Below are positions 1 through 10,856 of a stretch of DNA of 64,000 nucleotides, one piece after another. The notes under the pieces are model-generated. The model worked only from the letters and a program-made list of their open reading frames with translations. It ran no database searches and was not told where the DNA came from. Source of the stretch: Pseudovirgaria hyperparasitica (Eukaryota > Ascomycota > Dothideomycetes > Acrospermales > Acrospermaceae); NCBI RefSeq assembly GCF_010093815.1, contig NW_022985549.1, positions 1,075,446 to 1,139,445 on the forward strand. Direction: 5' to 3'. Position numbers and translations under genes: made by a program. Every line of letters starts with the position of its first letter. Positions within the stretch are counted from its first letter, which is position 1.

Positions 1-1884
1 CTGAATGCACGCAGGCAAGGCACGCACGGACTGGGTTGACGGATATATAGACCATGTAAACGGCCATGCATAAGGTGCTCATAATACCATGCATATCTAT
101 CCATGCGAGTTATTACGGTCATAATAAGCAGCAAATTTGAAGGTCGTGGGTGATAAGATACGGCTTATTGCTCAATTTTGTATGTTAGAGTGACGAATTT
201 CGGGATTATCCTGGGGTTGTTGAGGTCCATGGAGGAGTTGATGGGCAGGCCGGCAGCGTGCAGTCTGACTCTGACAGAAAGAGTCGCAAGTGGTGTTGCG
301 AGTGTCGGATCGGATCCCTTACGAACAAAGAGGTCACGTGTGATGCATACGATGATTGACGTGGACGAGCATACCGATACCGATGGCAGAGATGATCGAT
401 CGTAGTGTAGCAGTCATCAAGTCGATTTTCAGATGAAGATGATGACGATGACGATGCAGATGACGATGTGGTGAGATGAAGAATGTATATCATCATCAAG
501 CTAGATGCTAGCTATTGTGACTATATGTCGCTACAACAAAGGCTTGTGAGGGTGGAGTGAATGCAGTTGCAGCCTAAGGTGGAAGGAATCAGCGCAAAAG
601 GTGGAAGGAGCGAACAGGAACGGGGACAAGGACAGGGACAGAAAGGGGCAGGTGCAGGTGGCGCCATTGCAAGCTGCAGCCGGGGCGCCATGCCTATTCG
701 GGGATGGGTCCAGGGGTTGAGGGTACGGGATTGGCTAAGGGTCTAGCGCCCCGCAGCTCTCAATCTCAATTTTAGCGTGTGGGTCTTGTTTTGTGCACAA
801 TTCACCTTGGCACCTGCACTCTTCTTTACACTTCTCTGGCAGGCACACACACACACACACACACAAACAGGCAGGCACTCAGCACACACACACACACACA
901 CACATGATGCACCATCGCACCTTCCCTACTTTCTCGTGGTCATGTCACCAATTACACCAATCCAGAGGCAGCCATGACCATCTTCATCTCTCAGCCCGTC
1001 CGGCCACATGCACCAACCACACTGCACATGTCTACTGTCCACCTTTTTGTGATAATTAGTTAGTATCGTAATTATATGGTGGAGAGGAACAGGTACACTG
1101 ACTCGATGATGTTATAATATACACTTCTGTCATGGATGTCAAGCAAGGAGTGCAACAGATAGATACCTAAGGGGTCAGAGAGAGAGAGACAAGACAGACA
1201 AGACAGGCAAAACGACCTGAATCGTTGTGCCAAATCCGGATAGCTCTCCATCGGCCGTCAAGCTCGTTTAAGCACGAGACACCCCCACTTTGTCCCCTCA
1301 GGCACCCAATCACGTCCGTTGAAGCTGTCTACTACTGCTTTAGCTATACTTGTACTGTTGCTATACACTCATGCGCACCTTGCACACCTTGCGCCCGTCA
1401 TGTAGTAGTCTAATACTAAGCTGCTGCATTCACTCTTCTTGCGACCGCCTACTTTTCCTTCTCTTCAACTCCGACTTCTAATCATCCTGCCATCTACTAC
1501 TCCTCTCGAATCTTACATCAATTCGCCGACACGTTGTCGTCACTGTTCATCATTTGCCAGCGCGCGTGCCGGTAATACCTCTAGCCCTATCATCCTATTC
1601 TCCATCACGGCGGCAATCTGGTTGATCTACTCCAAATTTCCTCCTCAACCCAATCTGATTGGATACTGGCCTGTTCAATTTAGCTGCGAGCCCATTTCTC
1701 CCCACTGGCCAGCCCTGTCCACGCCACCGCCATCGACCAAACAAACATCTAATACCTACTGGGATCCTCCTTACACATCCTGTCCTAAGCTCTTTCTTCA
1801 ACTGCTCTCGCCACGCTCGTTCTCGGATGCTTCATACTGCAACAACTTTCTTTTCTTGTGTGCGCGACACCAGAGCAATCAAAT
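1..1884. other. 5' flank of the LIM-protein gene, no supported gene
   Basis: Only short unconvincing reading frames lie here. Simple-sequence stretches include a GAT/GAC-rich triplet tract near 433-470, two CA blocks (844-904) and a GA-rich tract near 1177-1209. The part from about 1400 to 1884 is pyrimidine-rich, as is usual for fungal promoters and 5' leaders, and probably contains the promoter and leader of the + strand gene that starts at 1885. Confidence 0.6.
844..904. repeat. (CA)n microsatellite in two blocks
   Basis: Two CA-dinucleotide runs of roughly 10 units each, separated by about 20 non-repeat bases. The short open frames across it, rich in His and Thr, are products of the repeat and not genes. 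Confidence 0.9.
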
Positions 1885-4410
1885 ATGCTGGGCTTAGGAA
1901 GATGGAGGAACGCGGCACCGCCTACGCCTACTGCTGCTACTCATGAAGAAAGGTCGTCGAGCACGTTACCGACTATCAAGTGCTCTGATTGCGGCATCGA
2001 GATTGAGATCTCCAGACTGGCAGACCACCTCTGTGTGCAAACTACAGAAGGTAATTCCAGCCGCCAGCTCACAACTTGGCCTATCAACTAAACAACTAAC
2101 CCGCTACCAATAGAGCCAGAAACGTATGAGCCCTCACCACCTCCTCCACATGCCAGACCGGCAGTTCCTCGCTCAGAAACCATGGACTCGTTCGTTGCAT
2201 CGAATCGCAAATCTTACGGTCTCTTGCGTCCTGGTAGACAAGCACCACCGAAGATAGACCCGGCCGCTGCTAGTGTGTAGAGAGGATATCCCTATCATGA
2301 AGCGCTGCTAACAACTACAGACAAACCATACTCAAGACCTATGGCGCCCATCACGCCAGTCAGCGACTACAGCGGTTCGAGAAGTGTTTCTCCTATGATT
2401 TCAGGAAGCGGCCGCAAGACTCCCATGCGTAGTGTCACCAGCCCTATGCCTCGACCATACAGCCCTCCTTCACCGGAGCTCAACTCGAACCTCGACTGCG
2501 CTTTCCCGCCATGGCCAACGATGGGCAGTCGAAGTAATACTCCAACGGGCGTCAGGCCGCGGGACAGGAAGCCGACCGATCCAGGTACCCGACTGGCACA
2601 GCCTCAGTCCAATGCAATGTACGCACCCGTCAGTCCACGATTCGACGGCGGCGCCAATGTGTTGAAGCGGATGGACAACATTTCACCAGGCCCCTTCGAT
2701 GGCAGGAAAGGGAGCTTTGATCGGAGACCTTCAGCGACCACGACGGATAACACAAGAGTGGATAGCCCACAAGCTGGACCAGACGAGCACAATTCGCCTG
2801 CGAAAAGTATACGCAGTCGCTCGCATTCTACCGGTTCGAACAATTCAAGGCGTTCAAGAAGCTCTGTCCGTTCCACCGGCTTGCCAAATGGCCCGAAAGC
2901 AGGTTTCAATCTACCACCACCACCACCCCCGCCGCCGGCAGATGACGATGATGACGATGATCATCCTTTCGAAGGCATCGACAAGTTCCTCAGGCGTGTG
3001 CGCGATGAGGAGCCTTTGGATGTTCCAAAGCCTTTGAACACGATTGACCGTTCCAAAACCTTTCCGGTGCCAGCTCAGGAGGACCGGGCTGCTTCCTTAC
3101 CTAGAAGACCATCGGAACCTGCAGCGCGCTCAAGAGCATTAAGCAACGCGACAATCTCTTCTGTGTATTCTTCCGACTCGATTGAAGCGCCTCCAGTGCC
3201 TCCGATGCCCTCTCTGAACAATCTTTACTCCTTGGCAACTTCGAAGCCTGGAGCTCCAGTCACCAAGCTTGCGCCAGCTTCACAAATTCCTACTCCGAAT
3301 AGCCCCGCCGAAAGCTCAATGCACACATCCTCTGAATCAGTTTCTTCTGGTGGATCCATGTCAGGATTTGACGCACGCAGTGTCAGTTCTGTATCCAGCA
3401 TTCATGAATCCGAGTCTGGAGGTCCCGAAAAGATTAGCCGGGCAAGAAAAGAAAGTGATCCGACGCGGGGCCAATTGCAGTCTCCAACAAGTTATGGTTC
3501 GCCCCCTAAGAGACTGCCTTTGGGAGTGCAACCAGGCGTGGTTCGTACGAATGCCCCGGACAACATCTCCCTTCCCAATCCTCCTGCGATACCTGCAACC
3601 GTCGAGGAGCTTCCGGAATCTCCAATGGACCCAGCCATTCATAGGGGAATCATAAGCCAGCAGCGACCATCTGTATCCAATGGAAGTGGCCGACCAGTCA
3701 ACCCTGCCACATACCCAATACCACCTGCTCTATCTCCACCTGAAGAGGTTCCTGCTAGGCCTTCACCCCTTGTCCCAAACTCGGCACCCCAGAATCCTCA
3801 GTCTTTTCATCCTCAGCCTCCCGCCGCTTTGCAGCCACGCGGCGCACTTCCTCCACGACTTGATTCGCGTAATGCTGCTCAGCTTCCGAAAAGGCAACCT
3901 CCAAACGTCACTCTACCTTTGCCACCACAAAATGAAGGACTACAACGGAAACCCACGAGTGGGAAACGACCCAAATGCCGCGGTTGCAACGAGTCCATTG
4001 TTGGCAAATCCGTGAAAGCAGCCGATGGTCGTCTCACTGGTCGCTGGCACAAGGAGTGCTTCACTTGCAAGACCTGCCGGCAACCATTCCAAACGGCCGA
4101 CTTCTACGTTCACAATAATGCACCCTACTGCGAGCATCACTATCACCAGATGAACAACTCACTCTGTCAACTCTGCAACCGTGGTATCGAGGGCCAGTTC
4201 CTTGAGACGGACAAGAAGAGAAAATACCACCCGAGGTGCTTCATGTGCTCACACTGCCGCATTCCCCTCAAGGACGACTATCTCGAGTTCAACGGCAGGC
4301 CGTATTGTGAGCGCCACGCTCAACACGCTGCATCCCAGACTTCGATGCTCGGGACGGGTGCACGCCGGTTCCCAGAGCGGAGGACCACTAAACTCATGAT
4401 GATGATGTGA
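1885..4410 (+). CDS. pxl1: Paxillin-like LIM domain protein (Pxl1-type)
   Basis: Exons 1885-2050, 2114-2272 and 2321-4410 give 804 residues. Both introns have GT-AG ends; the second has a clear TGCTAAC branch site, and phases match. The N-terminus carries a small Cys/His cluster (KCSDCGIEIE then HLC, residues about 33-50). A long Ser/Pro-rich disordered region follows, with a polyproline run next to an acidic run. Two adjacent LIM domains close the protein: about 661-712 (CRGC, WHKECFTC, YCEHH) and 724-775 (CQLC, YHPRCFMC, YCERH). In yeasts, paxillin-like LIM proteins act at sites of polarised growth and at the cytokinetic ring with Rho GTPase signalling. No RhoGAP domain is present, which argues against Lrg1. 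The start is the first ATG in a reading frame continuous with the Cys-rich N-terminus. Oddity: the protein ends in four Met codons (ATG repeat) just before TGA. Confidence 0.85.
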
Positions 4411-5233
4411 GGGTCTGCACGTACAACCACTTTACCTTCGATTCACACTACATATTTGGCGATCTATTTACCTACCAGTAAACGACTGGTGGGCTGTTCA
4501 CTACAAAATTTCTGGAGTCTATCACGCTTGTTTACGACATGACCCCATGTTCGCGGCAGGTCGCATCCATTTACGCTGTCCGCATATATTCCCGCATCTC
4601 AGAAGGCGTTTTCAACTTGATACATTTCGCTCTGCGCGCATAACTTTTTTGCGGCACTTTTGAGCCCTGCTCTTGAGCACATTCTGTTTCGGCGATGTTG
4701 GCCATTTGATATACCCCTCTACTTGGCTATTGCAGTCACTGGAATTCAGTCATTTGACGCTATTTTCGATTTATATCTGACTCGACGAGTCCAGCCATAT
4801 TTTCCAACCTACACATGGACACGACGTCCCATTTCCTATGTTGCGAGACCCTTGTCTGAAGCTCTAGTAGCTTTTACTTTCTTGTATACACGTAATGTCT
4901 TGATCGTAGTGTATGAATCACAATCGCGTTGAGCGTATAGATAGTATTATAGACTGATACTTGGAATACAACCGTGCTCGTGTCTTGAATAAGAAACATG
5001 AATTGCGTATACGAAGCTTTGAGCCCACTGGCAGGTATTCTTTGATTCCAATGTCCTCATGCCCGGGACCGGGAGGCCGGGAGCGTTAGCCAGGCACGAG
5101 CCAGGGACAGGGTCCAACCTCTGCCAAAAAAAAAGTCGCAGAGAGCTGTGAGCGCAAAGCATCATTGCGTCCGTTGTCAAGACTCAGTCCGCATCAAACA
5201 ACACTCTCTTCATCTCGTCCTATACCGCCCACT
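4411..5233. other. Intergenic, 3' region of LIM gene and promoter of metaxin gene
   Basis: No supported gene. Two short open frames (4660-4932 and an antisense frame near 4947-5180) lack recognisable features. The last 100 bp are pyrimidine-rich and precede the metaxin-like start codon. Confidence 0.5.
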
Positions 5234-6539
5234 ATGGCGACCTCCACAGACCCAGAAACCTCTACCGACAACACCTCCCGCGATGCGTCCTCCACTTCCT
5301 CTACCTCCCTTCCGAAACACCAATCATCCGCCACCAGTCGCGCAAAACCACAACCACATCCACATCCACAACCACAATCACAACCCCGTTCAACCTCCTT
5401 CTGGCGCATCCCAGGCCCCCTCAAAACCCTCTTCGAAGCCGTGCCCCTCCACACATATCCCGCGAACCCACTGCCTCAGCGCGCCGCTCAATCCCTTCTC
5501 CGGCGCAGACGACGCCTCTCCTCCTCCTCCTCCTCCTCGCCCAGCAGTACACCCGACGCAGCACCACCATCAACACCTTCGCTCTGGCTCTGGATCAACC
5601 CCGCTGCCACCGATCGCCTCAGCTTCAATCCTTCCTGTCTGCGATGGCAGGCCTACCTCGCCTTTCTCCAGATCCCCGTCGTTCTCGTGCCGTCAAATAA
5701 CCACGCCAGTCCGTCCGGCGCGCTGCCGTTTTTGATATCCAACACAGATAGTAGCAGTAGTAGCGGTGGTGGTGGTGTCGTGCCGAGTAATAAGCTGCGG
5801 CGATGGGCGGAGGAGAATAGCGCGGTGGCAGACGGCAACAATAACAACGAGGACGAGGATAATGATGATCCTACGGCAGCAGCGCAAAAGAGAGAAGATG
5901 ATGCGCGACACGAGGCGTACATCTCCCTCGTCGAGACATCCATCCGCCGAGCCTGGGTTCGTCCTTTCCCCCCTCCCCCTTTCCATCCCACCCCAATCAC
6001 TGCCGAACAAACAAACAAACAAACTAACTAACTAACCCACCCACCAGCTCTACACCCTCCACCACACCCCACTCTTCACCTCCCTAACCCACCCCCTCTA
6101 CATCACCCCCGCATCCCAATCCATCTTCATCCGCACCGCGCTCTCCCACCAATTACGCGCCGCCGCAACAGCCGAACTCCTTAAATCATCCACCACCACC
6201 ACCACCTCTACATCATCTACATCCACAACGGAAGGCGGCATAATCGACGCAGAAGAGATCTACACCCGCGCAGACGAGGCGTTTGAGGCGCTAGAGCGTG
6301 GGCTGGGCGGTGAGGAGTGGTTTTCGGGCAAGGCGCGGCCTGGCTGGTTGGATGCGGTTGTGTTTGGGTATACGGGGTTGGTGCTGAGGGGGGATGGTGG
6401 TGGTGGGGATGATGAGGGGAGAGGGGATGGGGAAGGGGATGGGTGGAGGATGTTAAGGGAGAGTAGGCTGGGGCAGATGGTTGAGCGGAGAGACGGGTTG
6501 AGGAGGCATCGGGAGAGGATTGTGCGGGGGTATTTCTGA
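5234..6539 (+). CDS. Metaxin/Sam37-like mitochondrial outer-membrane protein
   Basis: Exons 5234-5956 and 6048-6539 (phase 0; acceptor preceded by ACTAACTAAC) give 404 residues. The core resembles fungal metaxin/Tom37-type proteins with GST-like N and C domains: a segment around residues 120-165 with LWLWINPAA and WQAYLAFLQIPVVLVPSN, then ALPFLIS, a low-complexity Ser/Gly and Asn/Asp insert, and a C-terminal GST-C-like part (HEAYISLVETSIRRAW, LYTLHHTPLF, WLDAVVFGYTGLVL). Known role of the family: part of the sorting and assembly machinery that inserts beta-barrel proteins into the outer mitochondrial membrane. The upstream in-frame extension has no ATG, so 5234 is the first possible start. 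The coding strand is strongly C/A-rich until about 6285 and G-rich afterwards; the G-richness continues past the stop. Family call is moderately secure; the exact paralogue (metaxin or Sam37) is not settled. Confidence 0.75.
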
Positions 6540-6940
6540 GGGTGGGTGGCGGGGGAGGGGGTTATAGGGGAAGGGGAAGAGGAAGAGATGGATTGAGGAC
6601 TCGCTTGTAAGATATTTCTGATGAGAGTTGGGGGGTGTTGTCGTGTACCTAGGTAGGTAGTGCAGTGTACGAAGGCAACGAACCTGCGAATGTACACGCT
6701 GCGTAATTACGCTAACGAGAAGAAGAGCCTGATTGTACTACATATATGGATATGTCCATATATCCCAAAGAAAAACCGTCCACTCATATCATACATGGCC
6801 TTATATGCACCACCCACTGTTGCCACCGCATCTAGGAACCCCAATGCACAGAAATCAAACGATAATACGCCTTTGGTGTTTAATTGTTCATGGTACTTAC
6901 CGTGCTAATCATGTCATGTCATACATAGCATATCAAGTGT

Positions 6941-7035
<95 letters not shown>

Positions 7036-7045
7036 NNNNNNNNNN

Positions 7046-7140
<95 letters not shown>
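6941..7140. repeat. (GACA)n tetranucleotide microsatellite
   Basis: An almost perfect GACA array fills about 200 bp, interrupted only by 10 Ns. It reads as Asp-Arg-Gln-Thr on one strand and Ser-Val-Cys-Leu on the other in every phase, so the open frames across it are artefacts. The true copy number is unknown because the array spans an assembly gap. Confidence 0.97.
7036..7045. other. Assembly gap (10 N)
   Basis: Ten consecutive N bases lie within the GACA repeat. The round number suggests a nominal gap where the assembler could not cross the repeat. Confidence 0.98.
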
Positions 7141-7141
<1 letters not shown>

Positions 7142-7514
7142 CGTCCAACAACCAACAATCTATCATATTGCAAAGTAGGCTGTACGTAAATAGATGTATA
7201 GATAGGCAGAGATAACAGTACGGTAAAGATACATACATACATCCAGGCAGAGAGCCAATTCCATCAGCCATCACCCATCATGGAAAATGAGTCAAAACGC
7301 CCCGAGTTATGTATAAACAGATAAACTCCCATTTGTTCCCCCAAAGCTCCAACCCCCTGAACCTCCGTAAACCAACGCCGAAACCCGGCCTCCGTATTTC
7401 CAAAACGCCAGAAAACTCTACTTTCCAATTCGATTGTGCGTGTGCGTGTGTGTGTATGTGTGTGTATATGGGTGCGGCAACTTCTCAGGCAGTAGGCGGT
7501 AGGCAGTAGCCGTC

Positions 7515-9765
7515 TCAGCCTCTCCGCTCAATGGGCAAGGGGAACCCGTTTGCGTCTGCAGCCGACGCAGCGAGCGCTGTGGCGAGAGGGTTCTGCTGGG
7601 CGGCCATTTCGCGGATCCTGTTGAAGAGATGACTGTTTATAGGTTTTAGTGCCTTATTCACTCTTCGAAGATTACAATTGGGAAAAAGTGTTCAAAGGGG
7701 AAGGAAGTGCGTGTTTGACTAACCTGACAGGAAGCCGCGTCCGCTTCTCCTCCGACATCAACAGGTCTAGCTTCACTTGCTGTTCTCGCTGGTGGTTCTT
7801 CACGTGGCCCTTGATCAGCTGCTGGGAGCCGTCCGAGCTCGCGCCGTAGACGCGATGGGAACAGCCGTCGAATGTGCAGTTCCAGACGTTGCCTGGAGCA
7901 TTCGCTTGGAACGATGATAACGGCGTCGATATTATTGTCGACACGTACTCGGCACCAGGCGGCGAAGGGACGTTCGGGTCAAAGTTTAGAGGGATCTGTT
8001 GGTTGGCCAGCTGCTCGGGCGACGAGAGTTCTGACAGTGCGGACTCGCTGCTTTCGTCTTCGTTTTCGTTTTCGTCTTCTTCGTCGTCGTCTTCGTCAAA
8101 GTCTGGCACGTTCGCTGGTGTTTCGGGGTAGGATGGGAGGTCGGAAGCACGCCTCTTGCTAGGAGGTGACTCGTCGTCAGAATCTAGCGGTCTCTTGCCA
8201 GGCGAGCTCAGATCCATCGCATCTTCGAGTTCTCCATCAGAACCCGATAAATCTTCTGACGCTCGTCCTGCTGGATGTGCCTTCATACGCTTCGTGCCCT
8301 TGGCTGATGTCGAGGTTTTAGGTCGCAGGACCGACAGGCGTCCATTCTTCGGCCGGCCGGCCCCCTTTCGAGCGCGTGACGATGCTGCCAGCAAGTCATC
8401 TTCCTCTTCCTCGTCCTCTTCCTCGTCTGGTTCGTGATATTCCTCAACAGGCTGTCTTCTAGGTTTCAGCTCCACTTCGTTGACTTTCCGGGCCGTCGCT
8501 GCGGAGATAGTCGCCTTGCTCAGCTCCTTGAAAAGAGAAATCTTGTTCCACGCTATCTTGCAGCTTCTCTTTGCAGCTTTGTGGTCCATCATGTATCGCA
8601 CATTGGTAGCGTGGGACCGAATGTAGTCCATCGCTACGTCTTGTTCGTCAATCTCGTAGCGTTGGGTCATGATCTTGGCAATATTCGCTATGGACATGCT
8701 TTCAGGTCTCAATGTCTTCGAGACCTCCGCGCGTTGTATGACCTCCCATATTACATGCGCACGGAACCAGTTGTTGTCTTTCTTGGGCGCTTTACTCCTG
8801 GTTGGCTGCTTTGACATGCTTGTCCGTGAAGGGTCTTCCGAGCCCTTCTTATTGTGTTGGCTTGTCCCCGGAGGGCAGTCGTTGTTCGTAATCGATTTGA
8901 GGCCGGACTTATCTTGCATCTGTTGGTAATCATCCTACAGCAGAGGTCAGCTAGCGGGCCCAAGGTAACGGACTTGTGATGCGACAGAGCAATGGCGGTA
9001 CTGACCGGGAAATGTTGTCGGAGATGTGTGCGTAGTCCGAGCCGTCCCCAATGAATTCCTTCCTTCCCGTTGATCATGGCCAGCATGAGGAAGTGTCGGT
9101 GCCTGTAGAACCTATCGCGTGCCTGCTCGATCGTGGAGCAATCGTTATCTTCGTCTTCCACAAACTGCCAAACGGTCAGCTGAACTCACTCCCTTCGCCA
9201 GCATGGGGTACTAACTTCGCGGAAGACCATCTCTGCACTAGGTCCTGTCGCACCCTTCTTTACACTTGCGTAGATGTCTGCGGAGAACCATAGAAGCTCT
9301 ATACACTCCTGCATATCGAGATGTAGACTTTTGTATGCTCTTCCTGGCTTGATCTTGAACCACCCAGCCTCGCCGGCAGCCCAGAACTGTATGGCATTGG
9401 GATCATCCTTGTCGTCGGGGTCCTCTCCGTATGAGAACAACATCACATTCTCGACCTTCAAAGGCGTCGACTTGAAGTACTCGGGCCGTACAACTACCGA
9501 GAGACAGTTAGCACAAAGCTCTGTTTGTCATGATCAAGGGCGGGTTGGACTTGCGCAGCTTCTGTTGCTTCCTTGAAACTTGTTCTAGGTTGCCAGTGAC
9601 GGTGACCGGTTGCATGGCATCGGCCATGAGCAGACTTCGTAGCTCTCCAGTCGTAGCATCGCGAACTTCTGCATTGTTAAGTGTGTAGAGTTCCCAGTCA
9701 TTATTATCCTTCAAGGTGGGGTCTTTGGGCTTCAGGACGTTGCACTCCGCGATAAAATTGGGCAT
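7515..9765 (-). CDS. RFTS-domain/zinc-finger protein, Raf2/DIM-7-like candidate
   Basis: Exons (minus) 9765-9555, 9493-9216, 9164-9006, 8934-7724 and 7632-7515 give 658 residues. Intron 1 works in frame only with a GC donor (GCAAGT) and has a GCTAAC branch site 18 nt from its AG; the other introns are GT-AG. Residues about 70-165 look like a replication-foci-targeting (RFTS) domain as in DNMT1: VRPEYFKSTPLKVENVML, GWFKIKPGRAYKSLHLDMQE, LLWFSADIY. A basic and acidic linker (EEDEEEEDD) follows. At 569-597 there is a C2H2-like finger (C-x4-C, then HVKNH). RFTS plus a zinc finger without a methyltransferase domain is the architecture known from S. pombe Raf2 and Neurospora DIM-7, subunits of the CUL4/Clr4-DIM-5 complex for H3K9 methylation. 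That role is inferred here; a different RFTS protein remains possible. Confidence 0.7.
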
Positions 9766-10002
9766 TATGAACAAGTGAGAAGCATTGTAGTAATCCAGTC
9801 AGCCGTATACAAAAGGAACAGCAAGAAGGTATTTAGTAGACATGAGCGCTGCGACGTGCCAATGAGCCGTGAAGGTCGCGCGTGCGCTAGAGACCGCGTT
9901 CTTAGCGGGGTTACCCTACTAGTTCAGCCTTGCTCGCGTTCCATTGCGTCCACTGAAGTTCACCAAGCTTCACTCCATACATTTCCTAATTTACAGAATG
10001 CT

Positions 10003-10856
10003 CTAGGACTTTTGGATATTCTCCATGTTCTGCAGCGCCTTCTGGACCAACGATGTTGCATCTGGGTCTGGGCATTTCGCCAACTTCCGGAATTCGTCCT
10101 TCCAGACATTCCATCGATCGTTGTTAAACCCTCTCCATTCCTCATCCTTGAACTTCCTCCCTGCCTTCGCGAGCTTCCCATCGAACGCCTTCTCTGCCTC
10201 CGATAGTTGCCAGATCTTCTCGGCGCTGTAAATCATCCACACGGCAGCAGCTCGTATCGCGCCGTATCCAGGTGTTTCCTCCGGCGCGTCATCTTCAAGG
10301 GCTTCGCGAAGACTCCACAGAGCATACAAGGAGAAATCCAAAGTGTCATCGGCATCTCCAGCTGTGGACATATTCGTCAAACGGGCCAAAAATGCGTTTT
10401 GATTAACATAGGGTGTCTTCGATGCCTCGTCAGCACCGGGTTGCTTTGGAGCTATCTTTGATCAGGATCGACACTCGACATTCAAGACTGATTATACTTA
10501 CAGAAGCCCCAGGCTTCGCGTACTTGCCAACCGAATGTTGGAAGATCTGTCCAGATCGAGCCGCCTTCATGGCTGATCGCGCCACCGCTGCTGGATTTCA
10601 AGGTCTCCTTGCGCAACCGTGTTACGAAATCAATCAGATGTGACTGCTCACTGTGTGTGGTGTTCTCGGCCACAGTAAGGATAGACTTCCATTCGTAGGC
10701 AAGAGCGTCAGAAATTTCGTCTTCGTTACCATTGCCTGCTGCCTTTCGGAGTGGCTCGGTAAACTTCTCCAGCGTACCGGCAGCATCAGAACCGCCTGCA
10801 CTGAACTCCTTCAGCGCAGTAAATTCTGAACGGCTGTGAATCTTTTTCGATGACAT
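10003..10856 (-). CDS. DUF3632 family protein
   Basis: Exons (minus) 10856-10502 and 10451-10003 give 267 residues. The 50-nt intron has a GTAAGT donor and is in phase (phase 1). Features typical of this fungal family are the helical, Trp-rich body: WTDLPTFGWQVREAWGF near the exon junction, LARLTNMSTAGD, then YALWSLREALED and AAAVWMIYSAEKIWQLS. No catalytic motif, signal peptide or membrane segment is visible and the molecular role of the family is unknown. The reading frame stays open upstream, and an alternative ATG at 10967 would add 37 Arg-rich residues that look vaguely like a mitochondrial presequence. I chose 10856 because the stretch before it looks like a pyrimidine-rich leader. It lies 237 bp downstream of the RFTS-gene start, on the same strand. 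Confidence 0.75.

Larger units (their letters stand above)
6540..7514. other. Intergenic between convergent genes, with microsatellite and assembly gap
   Basis: Lies between the metaxin-like stop and the RFTS-gene stop. It contains a G-rich 3' flank (6540-6600), a CCTAGGTAGGTAG motif at about 6648-6660, the GACA repeat and a short GT-rich stretch near 7436-7468. No gene is supported. Confidence 0.6.

Noticed and set aside
1439-1897. 152-codon plus-strand frame before the LIM gene
   Set aside because: Pyrimidine-rich leader sequence with no recognisable protein features. The true start at 1885 is in another frame and leads directly into the spliced LIM coding sequence.
6914-7274. Several open frames across the GACA repeat (Ser-Val-Cys-Leu and Asp-Arg-Gln-Thr repeats)
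   Set aside because: They are translations of a tetranucleotide microsatellite, cross an assembly gap and exist in all frames on both strands.
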